NCBI GenBank assembly: GCA_024682655.1
Contig: JAIKYZ010000110.1
Location: 1 to 60,299, forward strand
Direction: 5' to 3'
DNA length: 60,299 nt
Origin: Treponema sp.
GTDB taxonomy: Bacteria; Spirochaetota; Spirochaetia; Treponematales; Treponemataceae
The translations under genes and the position numbers were made by a program. Shown here piece after piece: positions 32,477 to 40,286 of this stretch (positions are counted from its first letter, which is position 1; every line of letters starts with the position of its first letter). The notes beneath the pieces are model-generated. The model worked only from the letters and a program-made list of their open reading frames with translations, had not been told where the DNA came from and ran no database searches.

Positions 32477-34288
32477 TTATGCGTTTAATTTATTGAGTTC
32501 TTCTTTTACAAAGTCTTCAACTTTTTTTGCAACTTCGCTTACAGGAAGCATTTCTGCATTTTCGGCATCTCTGATTTTTACTTCTACGTTTGGAAGATTT
32601 TTATCGCCAACAACAATTCTTACTGGGAAACCAATAAGTTCTGAATCGGCAAATTTAACTCCAGGACGTTCATTTCTGTCATCAAGGAATACTTCAATTC
32701 CTGCTTTTGTAAGTTCGTCGTAAAGTTTGTCTGCAACTTCCTGCATCTGACCTTTGTACTGGATTGGAACAATTGAAACCTGGTAAGGAGCAACTGTCAT
32801 AGGCCAAATAATTCCCTTATCATCATGATGTCCTTCGATAATTGAAGCTAAGGTACGGTCAACACCAATTCCATAACAACCCATAAGAGGTGTAACTGGT
32901 TTTCCGCTCATATCAAGGTAAGTTACATTCATTGATTTTGTATATTTTGAACCAAGCTTAAAGATGTGGCCAAGTTCATTTCCTTTTTTCATGTAGAAAG
33001 TTCCACCACAATCAGGACATTTATCTCCTTCTTTACAAGTGCGAACATCTGCTGTCATAAATGGAGTAAAATCACGACCTGGTTCTACGTGTTTAATGTG
33101 ATAGCCTTCTTTTCCACTTCCTGCTACACAGTCATGCATATCAATTGTAGAGTCATCAGCAAGAACAGGAATTTTAAGTCCTATTGGGCCAACAAATCCG
33201 TGTGGAGCGCCAGAATATTTTAATACGTCTTCATCATTTGCAAGTTCTGCACCAGAAGCTTTTAATACTGCAGCAAGTTTTGTTTCGTTTACATCTAAGT
33301 CACCGCGGATTAAAACACAGAAATAAGTTTCTGGAATGTAAGTTACGCCACCTTCGGTAACTTTTTCTGCATTTTTGTAGAATTCATTTTTAGAAAGATC
33401 AATTCCGCAGTTATATACCTTGTAGATTAAAGCCTTAAGGAAGGTTGTAGCTTTAGCATTAAAGAATTTTTCCATATCTTCAATACTGAATACATTTGGA
33501 GTTGCAACTTCTTCTACTGGTAAATCAGTTTTAACCTGTGGCTTTCCATTATTATCAAGTGGAACTTCTTTCTGGCAGGCAGCTTTTTCTACGTTTGCGG
33601 CGTATGAACAATTTGGACAAAGAAGAAGGGTATCGTCGCCAACTGGACTTTCTACCATGAATTCTTCAGATCCTGAACCACCCATTGAACCTGTATCTGC
33701 TTTTACAGAGATTGTTTTAAGTCCCATGCGTTTGAAAATACGACGGTAAGCGGCTGCAACATTATCATAAGAAGCATCCAAATCTGCCTGGTCTTTATCA
33801 AAAGAATAAGCGTCCATCATTGTGAATTCACGGCCGCGCATTACACCGTAACGAGGACGAATTTCATCGCGGTACTTTGTATTAATCTGATAAAGGGTAA
33901 AAGGTAACTGTTTGTAAGAAGAAATACCTTCTCTTACAAGGGCTGTAAAAGCTTCTTCGGCTGTTGGAGAAACAACCATGTCCTGTCCCTGACGATTTTG
34001 TGCTGTGAGCATTTCTCCAGACATTTTGTCCCAGCGTCCAGATTCACGCCAAAGATCTCCCGGCTGAATTACTGTCGGTTTTATTTCAAGAAGACCTGCT
34101 TTATCAAGTTCTTCGCGGATAATTTTTTCTACTTTCATTAAAGAACGGTAGCCGATTGGCATATAAGCATAAAGACCGTTTCCGAGTTTACGAATCATAC
34201 CAGAACGCATCATAAGCTGATGGCTGGCAATTACTGCGTCGTTTGGAGCGTCACGCAATGTCCAAATAATAGATTTACTAGCTTTCAT
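32477..34288 (-). CDS. proS: Prolyl-tRNA synthetase, bacterial type
   Basis: The 603-residue class II synthetase charges tRNA-Pro. Motifs seen include 'MRSGMIRKLGNGLYAYMPIG', motif 2 region 'QINTKYRDEIRPRYGVMRGREFTMMDAYSF', an inserted YbaK-type editing domain (about residues 240-390), motif 3 'GCYGIGVDRTLASIIEGH', and a C-terminal anticodon-binding domain ('ELTKAGIEVFLDDRNERPGVKFADSELIGFP'). Length and domain order are those of the bacterial form, unlike PheS in this window, which is of archaeal type. A TAAAAT 7 nt before the ATG with a TTGTAA 17 bp further upstream predicts a leaderless mRNA. Confidence 0.97.
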   Translation of the reverse strand: MKASKSIIWTLRDAPNDAVIASHQLMMRSGMIRKLGNGLYAYMPIGYRSLMKVEKIIREELDKAGLLEIKPTVIQPGDLWRESGRWDKMSGEMLTAQNRQGQDMVVSPTAEEAFTALVREGISSYKQLPFTLYQINTKYRDEIRPRYGVMRGREFTMMDAYSFDKDQADLDASYDNVAAAYRRIFKRMGLKTISVKADTGSMGGSGSEEFMVESPVGDDTLLLCPNCSYAANVEKAACQKEVPLDNNGKPQVKTDLPVEEVATPNVFSIEDMEKFFNAKATTFLKALIYKVYNCGIDLSKNEFYKNAEKVTEGGVTYIPETYFCVLIRGDLDVNETKLAAVLKASGAELANDEDVLKYSGAPHGFVGPIGLKIPVLADDSTIDMHDCVAGSGKEGYHIKHVEPGRDFTPFMTADVRTCKEGDKCPDCGGTFYMKKGNELGHIFKLGSKYTKSMNVTYLDMSGKPVTPLMGCYGIGVDRTLASIIEGHHDDKGIIWPMTVAPYQVSIVPIQYKGQMQEVADKLYDELTKAGIEVFLDDRNERPGVKFADSELIGFPVRIVVGDKNLPNVEVKIRDAENAEMLPVSEVAKKVEDFVKEELNKLNA

Positions 34289-34295
34289 AAATTAT

Positions 34296-34324
34296 ATTTT
34301 AGTGAAATTAGGGCTTATTTACAA
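34296..34324 (-). promoter_or_regulatory. Promoter of proS (leaderless start)
   Basis: On the minus strand TTGTAA (34324-34319), a 17-bp spacer and TAAAAT (34301-34296) are followed by 7 nt and the ATG. No Shine-Dalgarno is present. Confidence 0.75.
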
Positions 34325-34342
34325 GTTTAAGGAATTTGGCAT

Positions 34343-34379
34343 AAAAAAAAGGATAGTTCCTTAGGCTGGTAACTATCCT
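34343..34379 (-). terminator. Intrinsic terminator after the methyltransferase-like gene
   Basis: Minus-strand arms AGGATAGTT (34379-34371) and AACTATCCT (34358-34350) are perfect and are followed by eight T (34350-34343). Confidence 0.9.
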
Positions 34380-34412
34380 CTTTTCTAAAATCAAAATAAA
34401 AAGTAAAAAAAA

Positions 34413-35153
34413 TTATTTTTTGAGAACACAGATAATTTTATCTGAATTCTCTTTTAATGGATTTCCATAGTAATCGCTGTAAAATTCGATTGAAGAAAAT
34501 TTTGCAATTTCTGCGGTTCTCTTAAAAGTTTCAAGACTTATAGGAGTTATAGGTTCATTTTTTACTTCGTCTATACTCTGTCCGTCCATTGTAACTACCT
34601 GTTGATTTAAGGTGTATTTTAAGGTGCTGGCATCTTTTAAGATATGTGAATAAAGTTGTACTCTATCTGATTTTTGAACTGCTAAATCAATTCTTGGTCC
34701 AGAAAAATCATATTTTGAAAAGTTTATTAAATCTAAAACAATGTATCCACCGTCCGAAAGCAGCATTTTTGAATCAAATAAAAGTTTTTGTACCTGAGCT
34801 TTATCTTTTATAAAAATTAAGCGGTAGTCTCCGCAATAAATTACATTGTAAAAATTTTTACCCAAATAGCGGACAATATCCATTGGTGGAAGGTTAAAGG
34901 CGTGGATTTTGTTTGTTATTTTTGTCTGCTGGGAATTTAATAAAGAAATAAATTCTGTATAGGTATCGGTTACTGTAACTTCGTTGTTTGCTTCTGCCAT
35001 TTGTCTTGAAAGAAGGGCAGTTCCTGCTTCAACACTTAAAAATTTTGCTGGACTAGGAAATTTATCACACAGACCTTGTAAAAACTCAACTTGATTTGGT
35101 TCCAAAGGAAATAGTTCTTCGTAATAATCAAGCCATCTTTTTATATAAACCAT
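34413..35153 (-). CDS. Putative class I SAM-dependent methyltransferase-like protein
   Basis: The 246-residue protein has the strand-helix order of a Rossmann-like methyltransferase: 'AKFLSVEAGTALLSRQMA' at the motif I position, 'EVTVTDTYTEFISLL' as motif II, 'YNVIYCGDYRLIFI' and 'LLSDGGYIVLDLINFS' as later motifs. The glycine-rich loop is poor (VEAGTAL), so catalytic activity is uncertain. I chose the ATG at 35153 with GGGAG 8 nt upstream; the frame could also start at a TTG at 35168, but that would place the binding site inside the gene. It is the last gene of the M23-bactofilin-YaaR-RicT cluster and ends in a terminator. Confidence 0.7.
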   Translation of the reverse strand: MVYIKRWLDYYEELFPLEPNQVEFLQGLCDKFPSPAKFLSVEAGTALLSRQMAEANNEVTVTDTYTEFISLLNSQQTKITNKIHAFNLPPMDIVRYLGKNFYNVIYCGDYRLIFIKDKAQVQKLLFDSKMLLSDGGYIVLDLINFSKYDFSGPRIDLAVQKSDRVQLYSHILKDASTLKYTLNQQVVTMDGQSIDEVKNEPITPISLETFKRTAEIAKFSSIEFYSDYYGNPLKENSDKIICVLKK

Positions 35154-35211
35154 ATTCTCTTCTCCCAATATTTATAGTATACCACTTATTCTGTTATTTT
35201 TTTTCTAACTT

Positions 35212-36132
35212 TTAGTTAATTTTCCACCTATTATTATCTTTGTAAAAACGTTTTGCATTAACTTCCAGTAAACGGCCGTCTTCTCCCATCATTTTTACCA
35301 TTGAAGTCAAAGGATTTACTTCGGTAATTTTAAAGTCTGTTCCATCATAGAAGATTCTAAGCCCTTCAGATGGTAATTTTTTTCTGGCTTCATTATACCA
35401 ATCGTATTCATAAGAAAGGCAGCACAAAAGTCGTCCACATTGACCGGAAATTTTCATGGAATTCAAAGAAAGATTCTGATCTTTTGCCATCTTAATAGAA
35501 ACTGGTCTTAATTTGTCAGAAACTCCGTGGCAGCAGAAAGGTCGTCCGCAAACTCCCAAACCACCGGTAATTCTAGATTCATCTCTAACCCCAATCTGTC
35601 TTAATTCAATTCTGATTTTAAATACAGAAACTAGGTCTTTTACCAGTTCCCTAAAATCTACACGATTATCTGAGCTAAAGAAAAATAAAGCTTTTGGTTC
35701 ATCAAATAAAAAGTGAGTTTCAATCAACTTCATATCCAATTTATGGATTGCCACTTTTTCTTTAAAAACCTTGAAGGCATTTTTTTCTTTTTGCTTAAGG
35801 TCGTTAAGTTTTTTAAGATCGTTGTCATTAGCTTTTCGATCAATTGTTACAATATCAGCCTGTTTAATTCCGATTGGCTTTTTAGAAGTTCCAAGAACCT
35901 GAGCCATATCTTTTCCGTAGCGGGTTGGAGCAATTACATAATCACCAGTTTTAATATTTAATTTATCTGGAGCTTTTGCATACAAAGTTTCGCTGGAATA
36001 GGCTAATTTGAGGTTGTAAAGAGGGTAATCAAAAACTAAATTTTCGCTTTCGGTTACGTCAGTATCATTATCTTCTAAAGCAGAAAGGTTTTCCGCTTCA
36101 TCATCTATATCACTTTCAAAAATATCACTCAT
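35212..36132 (-). CDS. ricT: PSP1-domain protein, RicT/YaaT-like
   Basis: The 306-residue protein has the PSP1 C-terminal domain with its cysteine pattern: 'GGLGVCGRPFCCHG', 'KISGQCGRLLCCLSYEYDWY' and 'LPSEGLRIFYDGTDFKITEVNP'. In Bacillus subtilis RicT (YaaT) forms an iron-sulfur complex with RicA and RicF that affects RNase Y and mRNA maturation. The gene order here (yaaR next to ricT) matches the Bacillus neighbourhood, supporting orthology. An acidic N-terminal extension (residues 1-33) is additional. The gap of 58 bp after YaaR has -10-like sequences, so an internal promoter is possible. Confidence 0.88.
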   Translation of the reverse strand: MSDIFESDIDDEAENLSALEDNDTDVTESENLVFDYPLYNLKLAYSSETLYAKAPDKLNIKTGDYVIAPTRYGKDMAQVLGTSKKPIGIKQADIVTIDRKANDNDLKKLNDLKQKEKNAFKVFKEKVAIHKLDMKLIETHFLFDEPKALFFFSSDNRVDFRELVKDLVSVFKIRIELRQIGVRDESRITGGLGVCGRPFCCHGVSDKLRPVSIKMAKDQNLSLNSMKISGQCGRLLCCLSYEYDWYNEARKKLPSEGLRIFYDGTDFKITEVNPLTSMVKMMGEDGRLLEVNAKRFYKDNNRWKIN

Positions 36133-36190
36133 TTATATATTACCTTATAAAATTTTCATTTTAGTATTTTTTAGTATACCCTAGGATTTG

Positions 36191-36775
36191 TTAATCAAGC
36201 AAGTTAATAATCATGCCTTTAATTTCATTAATTTCCTCTAAAAGTTTTAGATTGTCCTTTGTTTGTTGAAGTTCCAGCATATCTCTGGTTAATTGATCAA
36301 GTTTTTCGTCAATAATATTAAAGCTGGTTTTTGTTACAACCTGTGCAGGTATTTCGTAAGATGAAAAAATTGGAAGAGGGGATCTTTTTACAGGTTGTTT
36401 AGTTCTTCGGTTTATAAGAGTTGTTGTTTTTACCTGGAAATTATTTTTTGCCACAAAGGTTAAAAATTGACGGATTTTATCCTTGAAAATCATCAAATTG
36501 TCCATGGTTAATTCGGCGGACAGTTGATTACTTGCAAGTTCAGCCTGATCCCTTAAATAAAGAGCAGCTTCAATTGCTTCCATTCCTTCAATTTCTTTTG
36601 GGAATAAAGTTTCTTTGCTTTCATTTGTTTTTGACTGTTGATTAATTAATTCAGAAAATTTTATTTTGGAACTTTTTGCAGTTTTTTCGGCTTCTTTTTC
36701 TTTTTGAGCTTTTCTTGTGGAACTTTGAATTCCTGCGTATAAATATGATGAACTTAGAGAGTCAATTTCTGCCAT
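36191..36775 (-). CDS. YaaR family protein (DUF327)
   Basis: The 194-residue protein matches the YaaR family: a charged, disordered N-terminus followed by a helical domain with 'DQAELASNQLSAELTMDNLMIFKDKIRQFLTFV', a short strand region containing 'LINRRTKQPVKRS', and a C-terminal coiled coil ('IIDEKLDQLTRDMLELQQ'). The function of YaaR is unknown; it co-occurs with RicT in Bacillus and here. Its start overlaps the bactofilin stop codon by one base, so translation is coupled. Confidence 0.8.
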   Translation of the reverse strand: MAEIDSLSSSYLYAGIQSSTRKAQKEKEAEKTAKSSKIKFSELINQQSKTNESKETLFPKEIEGMEAIEAALYLRDQAELASNQLSAELTMDNLMIFKDKIRQFLTFVAKNNFQVKTTTLINRRTKQPVKRSPLPIFSSYEIPAQVVTKTSFNIIDEKLDQLTRDMLELQQTKDNLKLLEEINEIKGMIINLLD

Positions 36776-37185
36776 TAGAGAGAAACTTTTTCCTTAATTG
36801 CTTTTGATTCAAGGTAGGCTTTTGAAGATTCTTCATACCTTACCTTATCTTTTATGGAAATACACTGTCCGTTAAAAATTGCTTCTTCTTCAATTTGAAC
36901 CTTATGACTTAAAATATCACCAAGGACTGTTGAGTTTGAAAGTAGTTTTACAGATTCCTTTGCAAAAACATCACCAAGGATTATTCCGCCAATAATTACT
37001 GCCTTTGCCTTTAGATTTCCACGGATTCTGGCGTTTTCACCAACAATAACATTTCCATCTGTTTCGATATTTCCATCAACATCTCCGTCAATTCTGACAA
37101 AACCGTTAATTTTAATATCTCCCGATATAGCAGAACCATTTCCTATAATGGTGTTTAATGAAATGTCATCAAGTTTTAAGGCCAT
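36775..37185 (-). CDS. Bactofilin (polymer-forming cytoskeletal protein)
   Basis: The 136-residue protein is a small bactofilin. The central ~95 residues form the right-handed beta-helix repeats recognisable from regularly spaced hydrophobic and glycine positions ('GSAISGDIKINGFVRIDG', 'GNIETDGNVIVGENARIRG', 'AVIIGGIILGDV'). Bactofilins polymerise without nucleotide at the inner membrane and commonly recruit M23 peptidoglycan hydrolases that set cell curvature. The M23 peptidase gene lies immediately upstream (7 bp between), as in other helical bacteria, so a role in spirochaete cell shape or length is a reasonable inference. Confidence 0.92.
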   Translation of the reverse strand: MALKLDDISLNTIIGNGSAISGDIKINGFVRIDGDVDGNIETDGNVIVGENARIRGNLKAKAVIIGGIILGDVFAKESVKLLSNSTVLGDILSHKVQIEEEAIFNGQCISIKDKVRYEESSKAYLESKAIKEKVSL

Positions 37186-37192
37186 ACGAATC

Positions 37193-38218
37193 CTATTTAT
37201 TCATGTTAATGTTAATATATTTTGCTGGGTCAACTACGTCAGAACCAATGTGAACTTCGTAGTGTAAGTGTGGACCGGTAGAAATACCAGTATTTCCTAT
37301 AGTTCCAATAATTTCGCCCTGATCAACTAACTGACCTTTTTTAACTCTGATTGAGTTTAAGTGAGCATAACGGGTGTAAATACCGTGATTATGTTTAACA
37401 ATTACGTAATTACCAAAACTGTTATCATAACCTGCTGTTACAACCTGTCCCGAAGCAGTAGACATTACAGGATCTCCTGCGTGCCAGGTAGAGAAGTCAA
37501 TTCCCTTGTGGATGTACCAGTTACCATTGATTGGGTGAATATTTGGACCAAAGGCCATAGAAATATGTACGTGTGGATTTTTTACAGGATTGATACTTGG
37601 AATTTCTGTAAAAAGGTTTTGCTGGGTTTTAAGCATTTTTCCAATCTGTTCAATTGGTTCAACAGCGCCTTCAAGATATGATGTAAGTTCTTTTACATCA
37701 GCAATTTCTCGTGCAGTTCCATTTGCAATTTCTGTAGAACTAAAAAGTGAAGATAAATCTCCGTTTGAAATAGAACTGTTTGAATTATTTTCAACTTGTG
37801 AGATTCCCAACAAAGAAAGACTCTGGGAAAGTGAAGTCTGGAAACGTTTTGCAGCCTGGAAGAGATTTGTATTTTCATCTCTAAGTTCATCTAAACTTGC
37901 AAGAGTTTCCTTATTTAATTCTTTTAAATTAGAAATTTCAGAGTTAGCCGAAATTGAACGGTGATTATAATAAAAGAAAGAGGCTAAAATACCTACGAAT
38001 AATAAAGCTCCCATTATGAGGGCAAACACGTTTGTCTGGAAGTTAACAACTTTACTCTGGGAATGAGGAACAACCATAATTGTTAATTTACTATCAAGAA
38101 GTTTGAATGCTTTTACAAAAAAAAGTCCTATGGTTCTGAAAAATGAACCAAAACCTTTTGTGACATTTGAGGCCAGACGTTTTTCAAATTTCTTTAATGT
38201 TTTTTGTGTTTTAGACAC
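37193..38218 (-). CDS. M23 family metallopeptidase (LytM type) with one membrane span
   Basis: The protein (341 residues from this start) has a basic cytoplasmic N-terminus, a transmembrane helix (about residues 70-95), a coiled coil, and a C-terminal LytM domain with the zinc ligands: 'HKGIDFS' (HxxxD), 'HLNSIRVKKGQLV' and 'GPHLHYEV' (HxH). It should cleave peptidoglycan cross-links or act as a bactofilin-guided scaffold in the periplasm. I chose the GTG at 38218, preceded by GGGG, over the upstream GTG at 38263, because a TTGACG-N18-TATATT promoter (38283-38254) predicts transcription starting near 38247, downstream of the longer start. It is the first gene of the bactofilin operon. Confidence 0.88.
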   Translation of the reverse strand: MSKTQKTLKKFEKRLASNVTKGFGSFFRTIGLFFVKAFKLLDSKLTIMVVPHSQSKVVNFQTNVFALIMGALLFVGILASFFYYNHRSISANSEISNLKELNKETLASLDELRDENTNLFQAAKRFQTSLSQSLSLLGISQVENNSNSSISNGDLSSLFSSTEIANGTAREIADVKELTSYLEGAVEPIEQIGKMLKTQQNLFTEIPSINPVKNPHVHISMAFGPNIHPINGNWYIHKGIDFSTWHAGDPVMSTASGQVVTAGYDNSFGNYVIVKHNHGIYTRYAHLNSIRVKKGQLVDQGEIIGTIGNTGISTGPHLHYEVHIGSDVVDPAKYININMNK

Positions 38219-38253
38219 TTTTAACCCCGTTATTTTAAATAGGAAATCATAAT

Positions 38254-38283
38254 AATATAGCACAGTTGCAGGCTTCTCGTCAA
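38254..38283 (-). promoter_or_regulatory. Promoter of the M23-bactofilin operon
   Basis: Minus-strand TTGACG (38283-38278), 18-bp spacer, TATATT (38259-38254). It is back to back with the tatD promoter. Confidence 0.75.
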
Positions 38284-38307
38284 ATATCGGTATTTATATT
38301 GAAAAAT

Positions 38308-38336
38308 TTGACGTCTAGATAAAAGAATGTTAAATT
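38308..38336 (+). promoter_or_regulatory. Promoter of tatD-dus
   Basis: TTGACG (38308-38313), a 17-bp spacer and TAAATT (38331-38336). The predicted leader is about 36 nt and includes AGGAAG before the ATG. Confidence 0.75.
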
Positions 38337-38378
38337 GAAAGAAACAAAAAAATAACCCATCTTAGGAAGAAATAAGCT

Positions 38379-39158
38379 ATGAAGTTTTTTGATACTCACG
38401 CTCACATCGGGCTTATATACGATGATCCTATTGAACAATTGCGCGTTATTCAACAGGCCAAACAGGCAGGTGTACAACGCATTGTAAGTATTAATAATAG
38501 TCTCATGGATTTCCAGAAGGTTTATCAGAACCTTAAATCAATATCTGGAATTTATCATGCTGTTGGAGTTGCTCCTTCAGAAGTTACTAATCCAGGTTCA
38601 GATTGGATTAGTAAAGTTGAAAAAAATCTCTCTTTGCCAAATGTAGTCGCAGTTGGAGAAACTGGTTTGGATTACTATAAACAGTTTGGAGACAAGCGTT
38701 CTCAGATTGAATTGTTTATTACTCAGCTTGAAATTGCTCAAAAATATAATTTACCTGTAGTTATTCATAACAGAGATGCAGGAAAAGATCTTTATGAAAT
38801 TCTTTCTGAAAGACTTCCAGATAAAGGTGCAATTTTACACTGTTATTCAGAAGACGAAGAATTTGCAAAGAAGTGTCTTGATAAAAACATCTGGTTTAGT
38901 TTTGCTGGTAATTTAACTTATCGTAACGCTAGAAATTTGCATAATACAGTTTTGAATATTCCTGTAGATCGTATTCTTATCGAAACAGAAAGTCCATTTA
39001 TGATTCCTTCTGAATATCGTGAAAGAAAACGAACTATGCCTGCTTATCTTCCGGCAACTGCTAAATTCCTTGCAGAAATGCTTGATATGGATTTAGAAGC
39101 ATTAAGCGAACAACTTTGGAAGAATAGTTGTAAAGCTTTTGGTTTGCCTGAAGCATAA
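38379..39158 (+). CDS. tatD: TatD family metal-dependent hydrolase (DNase)
   Basis: The 259-residue TIM-barrel hydrolase shows the TatD metal ligands in order: 'DTHAHIG' (HxH), 'AVGETGLDYY' (Glu), 'VVIHNRDA' (His), 'GAILHCYSED' (His) and 'LIETESPFM' (Asp position replaced by Glu-Ser in the usual 'ETDAP', see oddities). TatD proteins are 3'-5' exonucleases acting in DNA repair or RNA quality control. The final-motif change from the usual 'TDxP' to 'TESP' keeps an acidic residue at the site. It is followed after 12 bp by dus, presumably co-transcribed. Confidence 0.9.
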   Translation: MKFFDTHAHIGLIYDDPIEQLRVIQQAKQAGVQRIVSINNSLMDFQKVYQNLKSISGIYHAVGVAPSEVTNPGSDWISKVEKNLSLPNVVAVGETGLDYYKQFGDKRSQIELFITQLEIAQKYNLPVVIHNRDAGKDLYEILSERLPDKGAILHCYSEDEEFAKKCLDKNIWFSFAGNLTYRNARNLHNTVLNIPVDRILIETESPFMIPSEYRERKRTMPAYLPATAKFLAEMLDMDLEALSEQLWKNSCKAFGLPEA

Positions 39159-39170
39159 AAAGCAGCTGAA

Positions 39171-40172
39171 ATGAACTTATATCATCCTGTTCGCATTGGA
39201 AACATTGAATTAAAAGGTAATCTCTTTCTTGCTCCTGTTGCTGGTTACAGTGATTCGGCTTTCCGTTCTGTTTGTATCGAGAATGGAGCCTGTTTTACTT
39301 ATACCGAAATGGTTAGCGCCGAGGCTTTGGTTAGAAATAATCAAAAGACAGAAATTTTGATGGGCCGGGCTTATAACGAAAAAGCCTATGCCGTTCAGAT
39401 TTTTGGCGGTCAGGAAGAAATTATGGAAGAAGCAACTCATATTGTTCTGGAAAAAACAAATTGTGAGTGTATTGATATAAACTGCGGTTGTCCCGTTCCT
39501 AAAATCATAAAGAGCGGGGCAGGTTCAGAACTTACAAGAGATCCCGAAAAACTTTATAGAATTGCCAGTGCCGTTGTTAAGGCTGCCGGGGGAAATCCAA
39601 AAGATGGCGGAAAAGCTGTAACTGTAAAGATTCGTTCTGGCTGGGATAAACCACATATCACCTGGAAAGAGGCCGCTCAGGCCGCTTTAGATGCCGGGGT
39701 AAGTGCAATTACCATCCACCCAAGAACCAGGGCTCAGGGCTACGAAGGTCATTCTGACTGGAATATATTAAAAGAGCTGGTTGAATTTGTTGATTCCAGA
39801 GTTCCTGTTTTTGGTAGCGGGGATTTATTCAAACCGGAAGATGCTAAAAAAATGCTGGAAGAAACTTCTGCCGATGCCGTTATGTTTGCCCGAGGGGCAA
39901 TGGGAAATCCTTTTATTTTTAGGGATACTACATCACTTTTAACTCAGGGCTCTTATGAACCTCTTCCTGCGGATTTTAGAATTAAAACAGGTTTTGCAGA
40001 ACTTGAAAGACTGGCAGCTGAAACTTCAGAAAAACATGCCTGCCTTGAAATGAGAAAACGTTTTTCGGCCTATTCAAAAGGCATTCCAAATGGTGCTGCT
40101 TTAAGGCTTCAGATTGTTCATGCAGCCACTATAAAAGATTATCATGACATTTTTGATGATCTTTTAAGATAA
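39171..40172 (+). CDS. dus: tRNA-dihydrouridine synthase
   Basis: The 333-residue flavoprotein reduces uridine to dihydrouridine in the D-loop of tRNAs. Motifs seen are the N-terminal FMN-binding 'NLFLAPVAGYSDSAFR', 'YAVQIFGGQEEIM', the catalytic-Cys segment 'DINCGCPVPKIIKSGAGSEL', 'VTVKIRSGWD', 'ITIHPRTRAQGYEGHSDW' and the C-terminal 'MFARGAMGNPFIFRD'. The pattern and length fit the DusB type. No strong Shine-Dalgarno precedes it (AGCAGCTGAA), consistent with translational coupling to tatD. Confidence 0.93.
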   Translation: MNLYHPVRIGNIELKGNLFLAPVAGYSDSAFRSVCIENGACFTYTEMVSAEALVRNNQKTEILMGRAYNEKAYAVQIFGGQEEIMEEATHIVLEKTNCECIDINCGCPVPKIIKSGAGSELTRDPEKLYRIASAVVKAAGGNPKDGGKAVTVKIRSGWDKPHITWKEAAQAALDAGVSAITIHPRTRAQGYEGHSDWNILKELVEFVDSRVPVFGSGDLFKPEDAKKMLEETSADAVMFARGAMGNPFIFRDTTSLLTQGSYEPLPADFRIKTGFAELERLAAETSEKHACLEMRKRFSAYSKGIPNGAALRLQIVHAATIKDYHDIFDDLLR

Positions 40173-40248
40173 ATAAAGTAGCTTAAATACGTACTTATTT
40201 TTTTTATATTACTTTTCACAGTATGGAAAATATTGAGTCTATAAGTTA

Positions 40249-40257
40249 TGATATAAT
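40249..40257 (+). promoter_or_regulatory. Extended -10 promoter of the 527-residue unknown gene
   Basis: TGATATAAT (TGn plus TATAAT) at 40249-40257, no clear -35 at 17 bp. The predicted leader is about 23 nt and includes GAGGGG before the ATG. Confidence 0.6.
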
Positions 40258-40286
40258 ATAGAATAAAAGAGGGGTAATTTGTTTTT

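Noticed and set aside
38219..38263. Upstream GTG (38263) as start of the M23 peptidase
   Set aside because: It lies before the start predicted from the TTGACG-N18-TATATT promoter; the GTG at 38218 has a GGGG site.
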